Assembly: GCA_039707655.1 (NCBI GenBank)
Contig: CM077666.1
Coordinates: 246,356,166 to 246,420,165 of the forward strand
Direction: 5' to 3'
DNA from: Elymus sibiricus
Taxonomy: Eukaryota; Streptophyta; Magnoliopsida; Poales; Poaceae
DNA length: 64,000 bases
A program made the translations under genes and the position numbers. The notes under the pieces were generated by a model. It had not been told where the DNA came from. It was given only the letters and a program-made list of their open reading frames with translations, and did no database searches. Shown piece after piece: positions 27,786 to 41,775 of the stretch (positions within the stretch are counted from its first letter, which is position 1; each line of letters begins with the position of its first letter).

Positions 27786-29092
27786 TCAATGACTTTCAAC
27801 CAAGAGGACCATGACCATGAGCATCTTCATGGCAAAGTACATGATAACATCACCATTTTTGGAAATAACTAGGGTGTTAACATTGTGAGCAATAATTCCA
27901 CAAAAAGATTGAAGATTTGGTTAAAGAAATTAATTTCCAATTTTCTAGTGCTATTCATGACTTTTTTTGTGAAGCAAGTGCCATAAATAAGATTGTAAAT
28001 TGTGCCCTTAGAATTTTGTCCTAAAGTATACCACATGGGATGCCAACTGCCAATTTTTCATGAATTTCAGAGTGATATTGCCATATTTCATTGATTTATT
28101 GAATTTCTGGCGATTTACATCAAGTAATTCAAATTTGAACTGCAAGTGTGCTCTTGTTTGGTCCAATAAATTCTGAAAAATCATTTTCACCTTCCACGTT
28201 TGGAATGTACGCAGTATTCACAAAGAAAACTACTCAACCATTATATATGATTCCTCATCCATGCAATTTTGACAACACATCGAAAGAAATTAAAGAAAAT
28301 GACAAAACACTCAAAAATTGAAATCCTTTTGCTTGGAGGCCTCTTATGTGCAATGGCTTGTGGAAAAAATAATAAACTGACAATACCACAAACTTTTTAA
28401 AAAAGCTTCACAAACTGACCTATCTCCGATGAAGTTCATTGACTTTCAACCAAGATGACCATCATCATGAGCATCTTCATGGCATAGACATGATAACATC
28501 ACCATTTTTGGAAATAAGAAGGGTGTTAACATTGTGAGCAATAATTCCACAAAAAGATTGAAGATTTGGTTAAAAAAAAATTAATTTTCCATTTTTCTAG
28601 TGCTATGCATGACTTTTTTGTGAAGCAAGTGCCATAAATAAGATTGTAAATCGTGCCCTTACAATTTTCTCCTAAAGTATACCACATGGGATGCCAACTG
28701 CCAATTTTTCATGAATTTCAGAGTGACATTGCCACATTTCATTGATTTATTGAATTTCTCGCGATTTACATCAAGTAATTCAAATTTGAACTGCAACTGT
28801 GCTCTAGTTTGGTCCAAATAAATTCTGGAAAATCATTTTTATCTTCCACATTAGGAATGTAGGAAGTATCCACAAAGAAAACTCCGTTACCCACCCATTA
28901 TATATTATTACTCATCCATGCAATTTTGACAACACATCGAAAGAATTAAAGAAAATGAAAAAAGGCTCAAAAATTGAAATCCGTTTGCATGGAGGCCTCT
29001 TATGTGCAATGGCTTGTGGGAAAAACAATAAAGTGACAATACCACAAACTTTTTAAAAAAACCTTCACAGACTGACCTTTCTCCTATGAGGA
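27786..29092. repeat. Island of HOR A-type monomers
   Basis: The monomer at 27786 begins like the one at 31064. From about 27915 it changes type and leads into sequence with ccacgtttggaatgtacgc, agtattcacaaag and actactcaaccatt, variants otherwise typical of HOR A (for example around 3170-3220). The next monomer (28436) has the gttcattgac, catcatcatgagc and catagacatg variants of the 3411-type monomer. This short stretch therefore belongs to the A family although the nearest A array lies about 19 kb to the left. Confidence 0.75.
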
Positions 29093-31063
29093 TCAATGAT
29101 TTTCAACCAAGAGGACCATGACCATGAGCATCTTCATGGCAAAGTACATGATAACATCACCATTTTTGGAAATAACTAGGGTGTTAACATTGTGAGCAAT
29201 AATTCCACAAAAAGATTGAAGATTTGGTTTAAAAAAATAATTTTCCATTTTTCTAGTGCCATGCATGACTTTTTTTGTGAAGCAAGTGCCATAAATAAGA
29301 TTGTAAATCATGCCCTTACAATTTTCTCCTAAAGTATACCACATGGGATGCCAACTGCCAATTTTTCATGAATTTCAGGGTGATATTGCCATATTTCATT
29401 GATTTATTGAATTTCTGGCGATTTACATCAAGTAATTCAAATTTGAACTACAAGTGTGCTCTAGTTTGGTCCAATAAACTCTGAAAAATAATTTTCACCT
29501 TCCACATTAGGAATGTAGGCGGTATCCACAAAGAAAACTTATTTACCAACCCATTATATATGATTACTCATCCATGCAATTTTGACAACACATCGAAAGA
29601 AATTAAAGAAAATGAAAAAAGGTTCAAAAATTGAAATCCTTTTGCATGGAGGCGTCTTTTGTGCAATGGCTTGCGGGAAAAATAATAAATCGACAATACC
29701 ACAAACTTTTAAAAAACCCTTCACAAACTAACCTATCTCCGATGAAGATCAATGACTTTCAACCAACATGACCATCACCATGAGCATCTTCATGGCATAG
29801 TACTTGATAACATCAGTATTTTTGGAAATAACTAGGGTGTTAACATTGTGAGCAATAATTCCACAAAAAGATTGAAGATTTGGTTAAAAAAATTAATTTT
29901 CCAATTTTCTAATGCTATGCATGGCTTTTTTTGTGAAGGAAGTGCCATAAATAAGATTGTAAATGGTGTCCTTACAATTTTGTCCTAAAGTATACCACAT
30001 GGGATGCCAACTGCCAATTTTTCATGAATTTCAGAGTGATATTGCCATATTTCATTGATTTATTGAATTTCTGGTGATTTACATCAAGTAATTCAAATTT
30101 GAACTACAAGTGTGCTCTAGTTTGGTCCAATAAATTCTGAAAAATCATTTTCACCTTCCACATTAGGAATGTAGGCAGTATCCACAAAGAAAACTCAGTT
30201 ACCATCCCATTATATATGATTACTCATTCATGCAATTTTGACAACACATCGAAAGAAATTAAAGAAAATGAAAAAAGGCTCAAAAATTGAAATCCTTTTG
30301 CATGGAGGCCTCTTATGTGCAATGGCTTGTGGGAAAAATAATAAACTGACAATACCACAAACTTAAAAAAAAGAACTTCACAAACTGACCTATCTCCTAT
30401 GAGGATCAATGACTTTCAACCAAGATGACCATGACTATGAGCATCTTCATGGCATAGTACATGATAACTTCACCATTTTTCAAAATAACAAAGGTGTTAA
30501 CATTGTGAGCAATAATTCCACAAAAAGATTGAAGATTTGGTTTAAAAAAGTTAATTTTCCATTTTTCTAGTGCTATGCATGACTTTTTTTGTGAAGCAAG
30601 TGCCATAAATAAGATCGTAAATCGTGCCCTTACAATTTTCTTCTAAAGTATACCACATGGGATGCCAACTGCCAATTTTTCATGAATTTCAGAGTGATAT
30701 TGCCATATTTCATTGCTTTATTGAATTTCTGGCGATTTACATCAAGTAATTCAAATTTGAACTGCAAATGTGCTCTAGTTTGGTCCAAATAAATTCTGGA
30801 AAATCATTTTTATCTTCCACATTAGGAATGTAGGAAGTATCCACAAAGAAAACTCCGTTACCCACCCATTATATATGATTACCCATCCATGCAATTTTGT
30901 CAACACATCGAAAGAATCAAAGAAAATGAAAAAAGGCTCAAAAATTGAAATCCTTTTGCATGGAGGCCTCTTATGTGCAATGGCTTGTGGGAAAAATAAT
31001 AAACTGACAATAGCACAAACTTTTTAAAAAACCCTTCACAGACTGACCTTTCTCCTATGAAGA
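29093..31063. repeat. Three-monomer satellite block, second copy
   Basis: Monomers begin at 29093, 29749 and 30406 and correspond to 25816, 26472 and 27129. Differences between the copies are scattered substitutions. Examples are aatgatttt in the landmark at 29093, actaggg for acaaggg in the second monomer, and caaaataacaaagg for cgaaataacaagg in the third. Confidence 0.82.
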
Positions 31064-34000
31064 TCAATGACTTTCAACCAAGAGGACCATGACCATGAGC
31101 ATCTTCATGGCAAAGTACATGATAACATCACCATTTTTGGAAATTACTAGGGTGTTAACATTGTGAGCAATAATTCCACAAAAAGATTGAAGATTTGGTT
31201 TAAAAAAATAATTTTCCATTTTTCTAGTGCCATGCATGACTTTTTTTGCAAAGCAAGTGCCATAAATAAGATTGTAGATCGTGCCCTTACAATTTTCTCC
31301 TAAAGTATACCACATGGGATGCCAACTACGAATTTTTCATGAATTTCAGAGTGATATTGCCATATTTCATTGATTTATTGAATTTCTGGCGATTTACATC
31401 AAGTAATTCAAATTTAAACTACAAATGTGCTCTAGTTTGGTCCAATAAACTCTGAAAAATCATTTTCACCTTCCACATTAGGAATGTAGGCAGTATCCAC
31501 AAAGAAAACTTAGTTACCAACCCATTACATATGATTACTCATCCATGGAATTTTGACAACACATCGAAAGAAATTAAAGAAAATGAAAAAAGGCTCAAAA
31601 GTTGAAATCCTTTTGCATGGAGGCCTCTTATGTGCAATGGCTTGTGGGAAAAATAGACTGACCTTTCTCCTATGAAGATCAATGACTTTCAACCAAGAGG
31701 ACCTTGACCATGAGCATCTTCATGGCAAAGTACATGATAACATCACCATTTTTGGAAATAACTAGGGTGTTAACATTGTGAGCAATAATTCCACAAAAAG
31801 ATTGAAGATTTGGGTTAAAAAAATAATTTTCCATTTTTCTAGTGCCATGCATGACTTTTTTTGTGAAGCAAGTGCCATAAATAAGATCGTAAATCGTGCC
31901 CTTACAATTTTCTCCTAAAGTATACCACATGGGATGCCAACCGCCAAGTTTTCATGAATTTCAGAGTGATATTGCCATATTTCATCGATTTATTGAATTT
32001 CTGGCGATTTACATCAAGTAATTCAAATTTGAACTACAAGTGTGCTCTAGTTTGGTCCAATAAACTATGAAAAATCATTTTCACCTTCCACATAAGGAAT
32101 GTACGCACCAACCACAAAGAAAACTTAGTTACCAACCCATTATATATGATTACTCATCCATGCAATTTTGATAACACATCGAAAGAAATTAAAGAAAATG
32201 AAAAAAGGCTCAAAAATTGAAATCCTTTTGCATGGAGGCCTCTTATGTGCAATGGCTTGTGGGAAAAATAATAAACTGATAATACCACAAACTTTTAAAA
32301 AACCCTTCACAAACTGACCTATCTCCGATGAAGATCAATAACTTTCGACCAAGATGACCATCACCATGAGAATCTTCATGGCATAGTACATGATAACATC
32401 AGTGTTTTTGGAAATAACAAGGGTGTTAACATTGTGAGCAATAATTCCACAAAAAGATTGAAGATTTCGTTAAAAAAATTAATTTTCCAATTTTCTAATG
32501 CTATGCATGACTTTTTTTGTGAAGCAAGTGCCATAAATAAGATTGTAAATCGTGCCCTCACAATTTTTTCCTAAAGTATACCACATGGGATGCCAACTGC
32601 CAATTTTTCATGAATTTCAGAGTGATATTGCCATATTTCATCGATTTATTGAATTTCTGGCGATTTACATCACGTAATTCCAATTTGAACTACAAGTGTG
32701 CTCTAGTTTGGTCCAATAAACTATGAAAAATCATTTTCACCTTCCACACAAGTAATGTACGCATTATCCACAAAGAAAACTTAGTTACCAACCCATTATA
32801 TATGATTACTCATCCATGCAATTTTGACAACACATCGAAAGAAATTAAATAAAATGAAAAAAGGCTCAAAAATTGAAATCCTTTGGCATGGAGGCCTCTT
32901 ATGTGCAATGGCTTGTGGGAAAAATAATAAACTGATAATACCACAAACTTTTAAAAAACCCTTCACAAACTGACCTATCTCCGATGAAGATCAATAACTT
33001 TCAACCAAGATGACCATCACCATGAGCATCTTCATGGCATAGTACATGATAACATCAGTATTTTTGGAAATAACAAGGGTGTTAACATTGTGAGCAATAA
33101 TTCCACAAAAAGATTGAAGATTTGGTTAAAAAAATTAATTTTCCAATTTTCTAATGCTACGCATGACTTTTTTTGTGAAGCAAGTGCCATAAATAAGATT
33201 GTAAATCGTGCCCTCACAATTTTGTCCTAAAGTATACCACATGGGATGCAAACTGCCAATTTTTCATGAATTTCAGAGTGATATTGCCATATTTCATTGA
33301 TTTATTTAATTTCTGGCGATTTACATCAAGTAATTCAAATTTGAACTGCAAGTGTGCTCTAGTTTGGTCCAATAAATTCTGAAAAATCATTTTCACCTTC
33401 CACGTTAGGAATGTACGCAGTATCCAAAAAGAAAACTCAATTACTCAACCATTATATATGATTCCTCATCCATGCAATTTTGACAACACATCGAAAGAAA
33501 TTAAAGAAAATGACAAAACGCTCAAAAAATTGAAATCCTTTTAATTGGAGGCCTCTTATGTGCAATGGCATGTGGGAAAAATAATAAACTGACAATACCA
33601 CAAACTTTTAAAAAAACCTTCACAAACTGACCTATCTCCTATGAGGATCAATGACTTTCAACCAAGATGACCATGACCACGAGCATCTTCATGGCAAAGT
33701 ACATGATAACATCTCCATTTTTGGAAATAACTAGGGTGTTAACATTGTGAGCAATAATTCCACAAAAAGATTGAAGATTTGGTTTAAAAAAATATTTTTC
33801 CATTTTTCTAGTGCCATGCATGACTTTTTTTGTGAAGCAAGTGCCATAAATAAGATTGTAAATCGTGCCCTTACAATTTTCTCCTAAAGTATACCACATG
33901 GGATGCCAACTGCGAATTTTTCATGAATTTCAGAGTGATATTGCCATATTTCATTGATTTATTGAATTTCAGGCGATTTACATCAAGTAATTCAAACTTG

Positions 34001-34497
34001 AACTATAAGTGTGCTCTAGTTTGGTCCAATAAACTCTGAAAATCATTTTCACCTTCCACATTAGGAATGTAGGCAGTATCCACAAAGAAAACTCAATTAC
34101 CCAACCATTATATATGATTACTCATCCATGCAATTTGACAACACATCGAAAGAAATAAAAGAAAATAAAAAAGGCTCAAAAATTGAAGATTTGATCAAAT
34201 CTTTTTGTGCTCTAGTTGGTCCAATAAATTCTGAAAAATCATTTTCACCTTCCACGTTAGGAATGTACGCAGTATCTACAAAGAGAACTCAATTACCCAA
34301 CCATTATATATGATTACTCATCCATGCAATTTGACAACACATCGAAAGAAATAAAAGAAAATAAAAAAGGCTCAAAAATTGAAATCCTTTTGCATGGAGG
34401 CCTCTTATGTGCAATGGCTTGTGGGAAAAATAATAAACTGACAATACCACAAACTTTTTAAAAAAACCTTCACAGACTGACCTTTCTCCTATGAGGA
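31064..34497. repeat. Satellite segment duplicated from the 22-25 kb region, one monomer shorter
   Basis: Landmarks at 31064, 31679, 32335, 32991 and 33648 correspond to types seen at 21765/27786, 22381, 23037, 24307 and 24964. The spacing 31064-31679 is 615 bp and carries the same 41-bp deletion junction (about 31654). Relative to the first copy, the 615-bp monomer that starts at 23652 has been lost. The monomer at 32335 starts like 23037 but ends like 23652 (catcgattt and catcacgtaattc at about 32640-32680), so it is a hybrid. The 850-bp spacing after 33648 contains truncated module copy 2. Confidence 0.82.
34128..34323. repeat. Truncated 196-bp satellite module, copy 2
   Basis: This has the same length and junction as the module at 25445. 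The 18-bp palindrome lies at 34186-34203. It differs by a few substitutions, for example gtgctctag where copy 1 has gtgcactag, and atctacaaag where copy 1 has atctgcaaag. The shared junction means one original event that was later copied with its surroundings. Confidence 0.85.
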
Positions 34498-37400
34498 TCA
34501 ATGACTTTCAACCAAGAGGACCATGACCATGAGCATCTTCATGGCAAAGTACATGATAACATCACCATTTTTGGAAATAACTAGGGTGTTAACATTGTGA
34601 GCAATAATTCCACAAAAAGATTCAGGATTTGGTTTAAAAAAATAGTTTTCCATTTTTCTAGTGCCATGCATGACTTTTTTTGTGAAGCAAGTGCCATAAA
34701 TAAGATTGTAAATCATGCCCTTACAATTTTCTCCTAAAGTATACCACATGGGATGCCAACTGCCAATTTTTCATGAATTTCAGAGTGATATTGCCATATT
34801 TCATTGATTTATTGAATTTCTGGCGATTTACATCAAGTAATTCAAATTTGAACTACAAGTGTGCTCTAGTTTGGTCCAATAAACTCTGAAAAATCATTTT
34901 CACCTTCCACATTAGGAATGTAGGCGGTATCCACAAAGAAAACTTAGTTACCAACCCATTATATATGATTACTCATCCATGCAATTTTGACAACACATCG
35001 AAAGAAATTAAAGAAAATGAAAAAAGGCTCAAAAATTGAAATCCTTTTGCATGGAGGCGTCTTTTGTGCAATGGCTTGCGGGAAAAATAATAAACCGACA
35101 ATACCACAAACTTTTAAAAAACCCTTCACAAACTAACCTATCTCCGATGAAGATCAATGACTTTCAACCAAGATGACCATCACCATGAGCATCTTCATGG
35201 CATAGTACATGATAACATCAGTATTTTTGGAAATAACAAGGGTGTTAACATTGTGAGCAATAATTCCACAAAAAGATTGAAGATTTGGTTAAAAAAATTA
35301 ATTTTCCAATTTTCTAATGCTATGCATGGCTTTTTTTGTGAAGTAAGTGCCATAAATAAGATTGTAAATTGTGCCCTTACAATTTTGTCCTAAAGTATAC
35401 CACATGGGATGCCAACTGGCAATTTTTTATGAATTTCAGAGTGATATTGCCATATTTCATTGATTTATTGAATTTCTGGCGATTTACATCAAGTAATTCA
35501 AATTTGAACTGCAAATGTGCTCTTGTTTGGTCCAAATAAATTCTGGAAAATCATTTTTATCTTCCACATTAGGAATGTAGGAAGTATCCACACAGAAAAC
35601 TCCGTTACCTACCCATTATATATGATTACCCATCCATGCAATTTTGTCAACACATTGAAAGAATTAAAGAAAATGAAAAAAGGCTCAAAAATTGAAATCC
35701 TTTTGCATGGAGGCCTCTTATGTGCAATGGCTTGTGGGAAAAATAATAAACTGACAATAGCACAAACTTTTTAAAAAACCCTTCACAGACTGACCTTTGT
35801 CCTATGAAGATCAATGACTTTCAACCAAGAGGACCACGACCATGAGCATCTTCATGGCAAAGTACGTGATAACATCACCATTTTTGGAAATAACTAGGGC
35901 GTTAACATTGTGAGCAATAATTCCACAAAAAGATTGAAGATTTGGTTTAAAAAAATAATTTTCCATTTTTCTAGTGCTATGCATGACTCTTTTTGTGAAG
36001 CAAGTGCCATAAATAAGATTGTAAATCGTGCCCTTACAATTTTCTCCTAAAGTATACCACATGGGATGCCAACTGCGATTTTTTCATGAATTTCAGAGTG
36101 ATATTGCCATATTTCATTGATTTATTGAATTTCTAGCGATTTACATCAAGTAATTCAAATTTGAACTACAAATGTGCTCTAGTTTGGTCCAATAAACTCT
36201 GAAAAATCATTTTCACCTTGCACATTAGGAATGTAGGCAGTATCCACAAAGAAAACATAGTTACCAACCCATTACATATGATTACTCATCCATGCAATTT
36301 TGACAACACATCGAAAGAAATTAAAGAAAATGAAAAAAAGGCTCAAAAGTTGAAATCCTTTTGCATGGAGGCCTCTTATGTGCAATGGCTTGTGGAAAAA
36401 ATAGACTGACCTTTCTCCTATGAAGATCAATGACTTTCAACCAAGAGGACCTTGACCATGAGCATCTTCATGGCAAAGTACATGATAACATCACCATTTT
36501 TGGAAATAACTAGGGTGTTAACATTGTGAGCAATAATTCCACAAAAAGATTGAAGATTTGGGTTAAAAAAATAATTTTCCATTTTTCTAGTGCCATGCAT
36601 GACTTTTTTTGTGAAGCAAGTGCCATAAATAAGATCGTAAATCGTGCCCTTACAATTTTCTCCTAAAGTATACCACATGGGATGCCAACTGCCAAGTTTT
36701 CATGAATTTCAGAGTGATATTGCCATATTTCATCGATTTATTGAATTTCTGGCGATTTACATCAAGTAATTCAAATTTGAACTACAAGTTTGCTCAAGTT
36801 TGGTCCAATAAACTATGAAAAATCATTTTCACCTTCCACATAAGGAATGTACGCAGTATCCACAAAGAAAACTTAGTTACCAACCCATTATATATGATTA
36901 CTCATCCATGCAATTTTGACAACACATCGAAAGAAATTAAAGAAAATGAAAAAAGGCTCAAAAATTGAAATCCTTTTGCATGGAGGCCTCTTATGTGCAA
37001 TGGCTTGTGGGAAAAATAATAAACTGATAATACCAAAAACTTTCGACCAAGATGACCATCACCATGAGCATCTTCATGGCATAGTACATGATAACATCAG
37101 TGTTTTTGGAAATAACAAGGGTGTTAACATTGTGAGCAATAATTCCACAAAAAGGTTGACGATTTCGTTAAAAAATTAATTTTCCAATTTTCTAATGCTA
37201 TGCATGACTTTTTTTGTGAAGCAAGTGCCATAAATAAGATTGTAAATCGTGCCCTCACAATTTTGTCCTAAAGTATACCACATGGGATGCCAACTGCCAA
37301 TTTTTCATGAATTTCAGAGTGATATTGCCATATTTCATTGATTTATTGAATTTCTGGCGATTTACATCAAGTAATTCAAATTTGAACTACAAATGTGCTC

Positions 37401-37880
37401 TAGTTTGGTCCAATAAACTCTGAAAAATCATTTTTACCTTCCACATTAGGAATGTAGGCAGTATCCACAAAGAAAACTCAATTACCCAACCATTATATAT
37501 GATTACTCATCCATGCAATTTGACAACACATCGAAAGAAATAAAAGAAAATAAAAAAGGCTCAAAAATTGAAGATTTGATCAAATCTTTTTGTGCTCTAG
37601 TTGGTCCAATAAATTCTGAAAAATCATTTTCACCTTCCACGTTAGGAATGTACGCAGTATCTACAAAGAGAACTCAATTACCCAACCATTGTATATGATT
37701 ACTCATCCATGCAATTTGACAACACATCGAAAGAAATAAAAGAAAATAAAAAAGGCTCAAAAATTGAAATCCTTTTGCATGGAGGCCTCTTATGTGCAAT
37801 GGCTTGTGGGAAAAATAATAACTGACAATACCAAAAACTTTTAAAAAAAACTTCACAAACTGACCTATCTCCAATGAAGA
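34498..37880. repeat. Rearranged satellite segment, third partial copy of the 22-32 kb duplications
   Basis: Landmarks lie at 34498, 35154, 35811 and 36427. The first two match 25816 and 26472. The third and fourth match 31064 and 31679 (offset about 4,747 bp), including the 41-bp deletion at about 36403. The third-type monomer present in the other blocks is missing, and the switch is near 35440-35510. A further monomer lacks the landmark itself: about 52 bp are deleted at about 37040, where accaaaaac joins tttcgaccaag. Truncated module copy 3 follows. Confidence 0.8.
37513..37708. repeat. Truncated 196-bp satellite module, copy 3
   Basis: This is the third copy of the module, with the palindrome at 37571-37588. 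It is nearly identical to copy 2 but has cattgtatatg instead of cattatatatg near its right end. Its left neighbour differs from those of copies 1 and 2: the preceding monomer (from about 37036) is a type that elsewhere does not adjoin the module. A breakpoint or conversion therefore lies just upstream. Confidence 0.85.
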
Positions 37881-40800
37881 TCAATGACTTTCAACCAAGA
37901 TGACCATCACCATGAGCATCTTCATGGCATAGTACATGATAACATCACCATTTCTGGAAATAACAAGGGTGTTAACATTGTGAGCATTAATTCCACAAAA
38001 AGATTGAACATTTGGTTAAAAAAATTAATTTTCCATTTTTCTAGTGCCATGCATGACTTTTTTTGTCAAGCAAGTGCCATAAATAAGATTGTAAATCGTG
38101 CCCTTACAATTTTGTCCTAAAGTATACCACATAGGATGCCGACTGCAAATTTTTCATGAATTTCAGAGTGATATTGCCATATTTCATTGATTTATTAAAT
38201 TTCTGGCGATTTACATCAAGTAATTCAAATTTGAACTACAAGTGTGCTCTAGTTTGGTCCAATAAACTCTGAAAAATCATTTTCACCTTCCACATTAGGA
38301 ATGTAGGCAGTATCCACAAAGAAAACTCAGTTACCATCCCATTATATATGATTACTCATCCATAAAATTTTGACAACACATCGAAAGAAATTAAAGAAAA
38401 TGAAAAAAGGCTCAAAAATTGAAATCCTTTTGCATGGAGGCCTCTTATGTGCAATGGCTTGTGGGAAAAATTATAAACTGACAATAACACAAACTTTTAA
38501 AAAAAACCTTCACAGACTGACCTTTCTCCTATGAAGATCAATGAGTTTCAACCAAGAGGACCATGACCATGAGCATCTTCATGGCATAGTACATGATAAC
38601 ATCACCATTTTTGGAAATAACAAGGGTGTTAACATTGTGAGCAATAAATCCTCAAAAAGATTGAAGATTTGTTTAAAAAAAATAATTTTCCATTTTTCTA
38701 GTGCCATGCATGACCTTTTTTGTGAAGCAAGTGCAATAAATAAGATTGTAAATCGTGCCCTTACAATTTTCTCCTAAAGTATACCACATGGGATGCCAAC
38801 AGCCAATTTTTCATGAATTTCAGAGTGATATTGCCATATTTCATTGATTTATTGAATTTCTGGCGATTTACATCAAGTAATTCAAATTTGAACTACAAGT
38901 GTGCTCTAGTTTGTTCCAATAAATTCTGAAAAATCATTTTCACCTTCCACATTAGGAATGTAGGCAGTATCCACAAAGAAAACTCAGTTACCATCCCATT
39001 ATATATGATTACTCATCCATGCAATTTTGACAACACATCGAAAGAAATTAAAGAAAATGAAAAAAGGCTCAGAAATTGAAATCCTTTTGCATGGAGGCCT
39101 CTTATGTGAAATGGCTTGTGGGAAAAATAATAAACTGACAATACCACAAACTTAAAAAAAAAACCTTCACAACCTGACCTATCTCCTATGAGGATCAATG
39201 ACTTTTAACCTAGATGACCATGACCATGAGCATCTTCATGGCATAGTACATGATAACATCACCATTTTTCGAAATAACAAGGGTGTTAACATTGTGAGCA
39301 ATAATTCCACAAAAAGATTGAAGATTTGGTTAAAAACAAATTAATTTTCCATTTTGCTAGTGCTATGCATGACTTTTTTGTGAAGCAAGTGCCATAAATA
39401 AGATTGTAAATCGTGCCCTTACAATTTTCTCCTAAAGTATACCACATGGGATGCTAACTGCCAATTTTTCATGAATTTCAGAGTGATATTGCCATAGTTC
39501 ATTGATTTATTGAATTTCTGGCGATTTACATCAAGTAATTCAAATTTGAACTACAAGTGTGCTCTAGTTTGGTCCAATAAATTCTGAAAAATCATTTTCA
39601 CCTTCCACGTTAGGAATGTACGCAGTATCCATAAAGAAAACTCAATTACCCAACCATTATATATGATTACTCATCCATGCAATTTTGACAACACATCGAA
39701 AGAAATTAAAGAAAATGAAAAAAGGCTCAAAAATTGAAATCCTTTTGCATGGAGGCCTCTTCTGTGCAATGGCTTGTGGGAAAAATAATAAACTGACAAT
39801 ACCACAAATTTTTTATAAAAACCTTCAGAGACTGACCTTTGTCCTACGAAGATCAATGACTTTCAACCAGGAGGACCATGACCATGAGCATCTTCATGGC
39901 AAAGTAAATGATAACATCACCATTTTTGGAAATAACAAGTGTGTTAACATTGTGAGCAATAATTCCACAAAAAGATTGATTATTTGGTTAAAAAAATTAA
40001 TTTTCCAATTTTCTAGTGCTATGCATGACTTTTTTTGTGAAGCAAGTGCCATAAACAAGATTCTAAATTGTGCCCTTACAATTTTGTCCTAAAGTATACC
40101 ACATGGGATGCCAACTGCCAATTTTTCATGAATTTCAGAGTGATATTGCCATATTTCATCGATTTATTGAATTTCTGGCGATTTACATCAAGTAATTCAA
40201 ATTTGAACTGCAAGTGTGCTCTAGTTTGGTCCAATAAATTCTGAAAAATCATTTTCACCTTCGACGTTAGGACTGTACGCAGTATCCACAAAGAAAACTC
40301 AATTACTCAACCATTATATATGATTACTCATCCATGCAATTTTGACAACACATCGAAAGAAATTAAAGAAAATGACAAAACGCTCAAAAATTGAAATCCT
40401 TTTGCATGGAGGCCTCTTATGTGCAATGGCTTGTGGGAAAAATAATAAACTAACAATACCACAAACTTTAAAAAAAACCTTCACAAAATGACCTATCTCC
40501 GATGAAGATCAATGACTTTCAACCAAGATGACCATCACCATGAGCATCTTCATGGCATAGTACATGATAACATCAGTATTTTTGGAAATAACAAGGGTGT
40601 TAACATTGTGAGCAATAATTCCACAAAAAGATTGAAGATTTCGTTAAAAAAAATAATTTTCCAATTTTCTAATGCTATGCATGACTTTTTTTGTGAAGCA
40701 AGTGCCATAAACAAGATTCTAAATTGTGCCCTTACAATTTTGTCCTAAAGTATACCACATGGGATGCCAACTGCCAATTTTTCATGAATTTCAGAGTGAT

Positions 40801-41775
40801 ATTGCCATATTTCATCGATTTATTGAATTTCTGGCGATTTACATCAAGTAATTCAAATTTGAACTGCAAGTGTGCTCTAGTTTGGTCCAATAAATTCTGA
40901 AAAATCATTTTCACCTTCGACGTTAGGACTGTACGCAGTATCCACAAAGAAAACTCAATTACTCAACCATTATATATGATTACTGATCCATGCAATTTTC
41001 ACAACACATCGAAAGAAATTAAAGAAAATGACAAAACGCTCAAAAATTGAAATCCTTTTGCATGGAGGCCTCTTATGTGCAATGGCTTGTGGGAAAAATA
41101 ATAAACTAACAATACCACAAACTTTAAAAAAAACCTTCACAAAATGACCTATCTCCGATGAAGATCAATGACTTTCAACCAAGATGACCATCACCATGAG
41201 CATCTTCATGGCATAGTACATGATAACATCAGTATTTTTGGAAATAACAAGGGTGATAACATTGTGAGCAATAATTCCACAAAAAGATTGAAGATTTGGT
41301 TAAATAAATTAATTTTCCAATTTTCTAATATTATGCATGACTTTTTTTGTGAAGCAAGTGCCATAAATAAGATTGTAAATTGTGCCCTTACAATTTTGTC
41401 CTAAAGTATACCACATGGGATGCCAACTGCCAATTTTTCATGAATTTCAGAGTGATATTGCCATATTTCATTGATTTATTGAATTTCTGGCGATTTACAT
41501 CAAGTAATTCAAATTTGAACTGCAAGTGTGCTCTAGTTTGGTCCAATAAATTCTGAAAAAATCATTTTCACCTTCCACGTTAGGAATATACGCAGTATCC
41601 ACAAAGAAAACTCAATTACTCAACCATTATATATGATTCCTCATCCATGCAATTTTGACAACACATCGAAAGAAATTAAAGAAAATGACAAAACGCTCAA
41701 AAATTGAAATCCTTTTGCTTGGAGGCCTCTTATGTGCAATGGTTTGTGGGAAAAATAATAAACTGACAATACCAC
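37881..41775. repeat. Diverged satellite monomers with a recent tandem duplication
   Basis: Landmarks at 37881, 38538, 39194, 39853, 40509 and 41165 are spaced 656-659 bp. Neighbouring monomers are mostly not closer to each other than to distant ones, with one exception. The segments around 40020-40330 and 40676-40985 are almost identical and share ttcgacgttaggactgtacg and ataaacaagattctaaattg, indicating a recent 656-bp duplication. The last monomer is cut at 41775 by the insertion and resumes at 46097. Confidence 0.85.
41771..41775. repeat. Target-site duplication, left (accac)
   Basis: The uninterrupted monomer reads caataccacaaac here. The 5-bp accac occurs immediately left of the insertion and again at 46092-46096 immediately right of it. 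Removing the insertion and one copy restores a monomer of 657 bp between the flanking landmarks 41165 and 46143. Confidence 0.92.

Noticed and set aside
1..41775. Regularly spaced repeats suggesting a CRISPR array
   Set aside because: The period is about 656 bp and the whole unit is repeated. There are no short direct repeats separated by unique spacers, and no cas genes.
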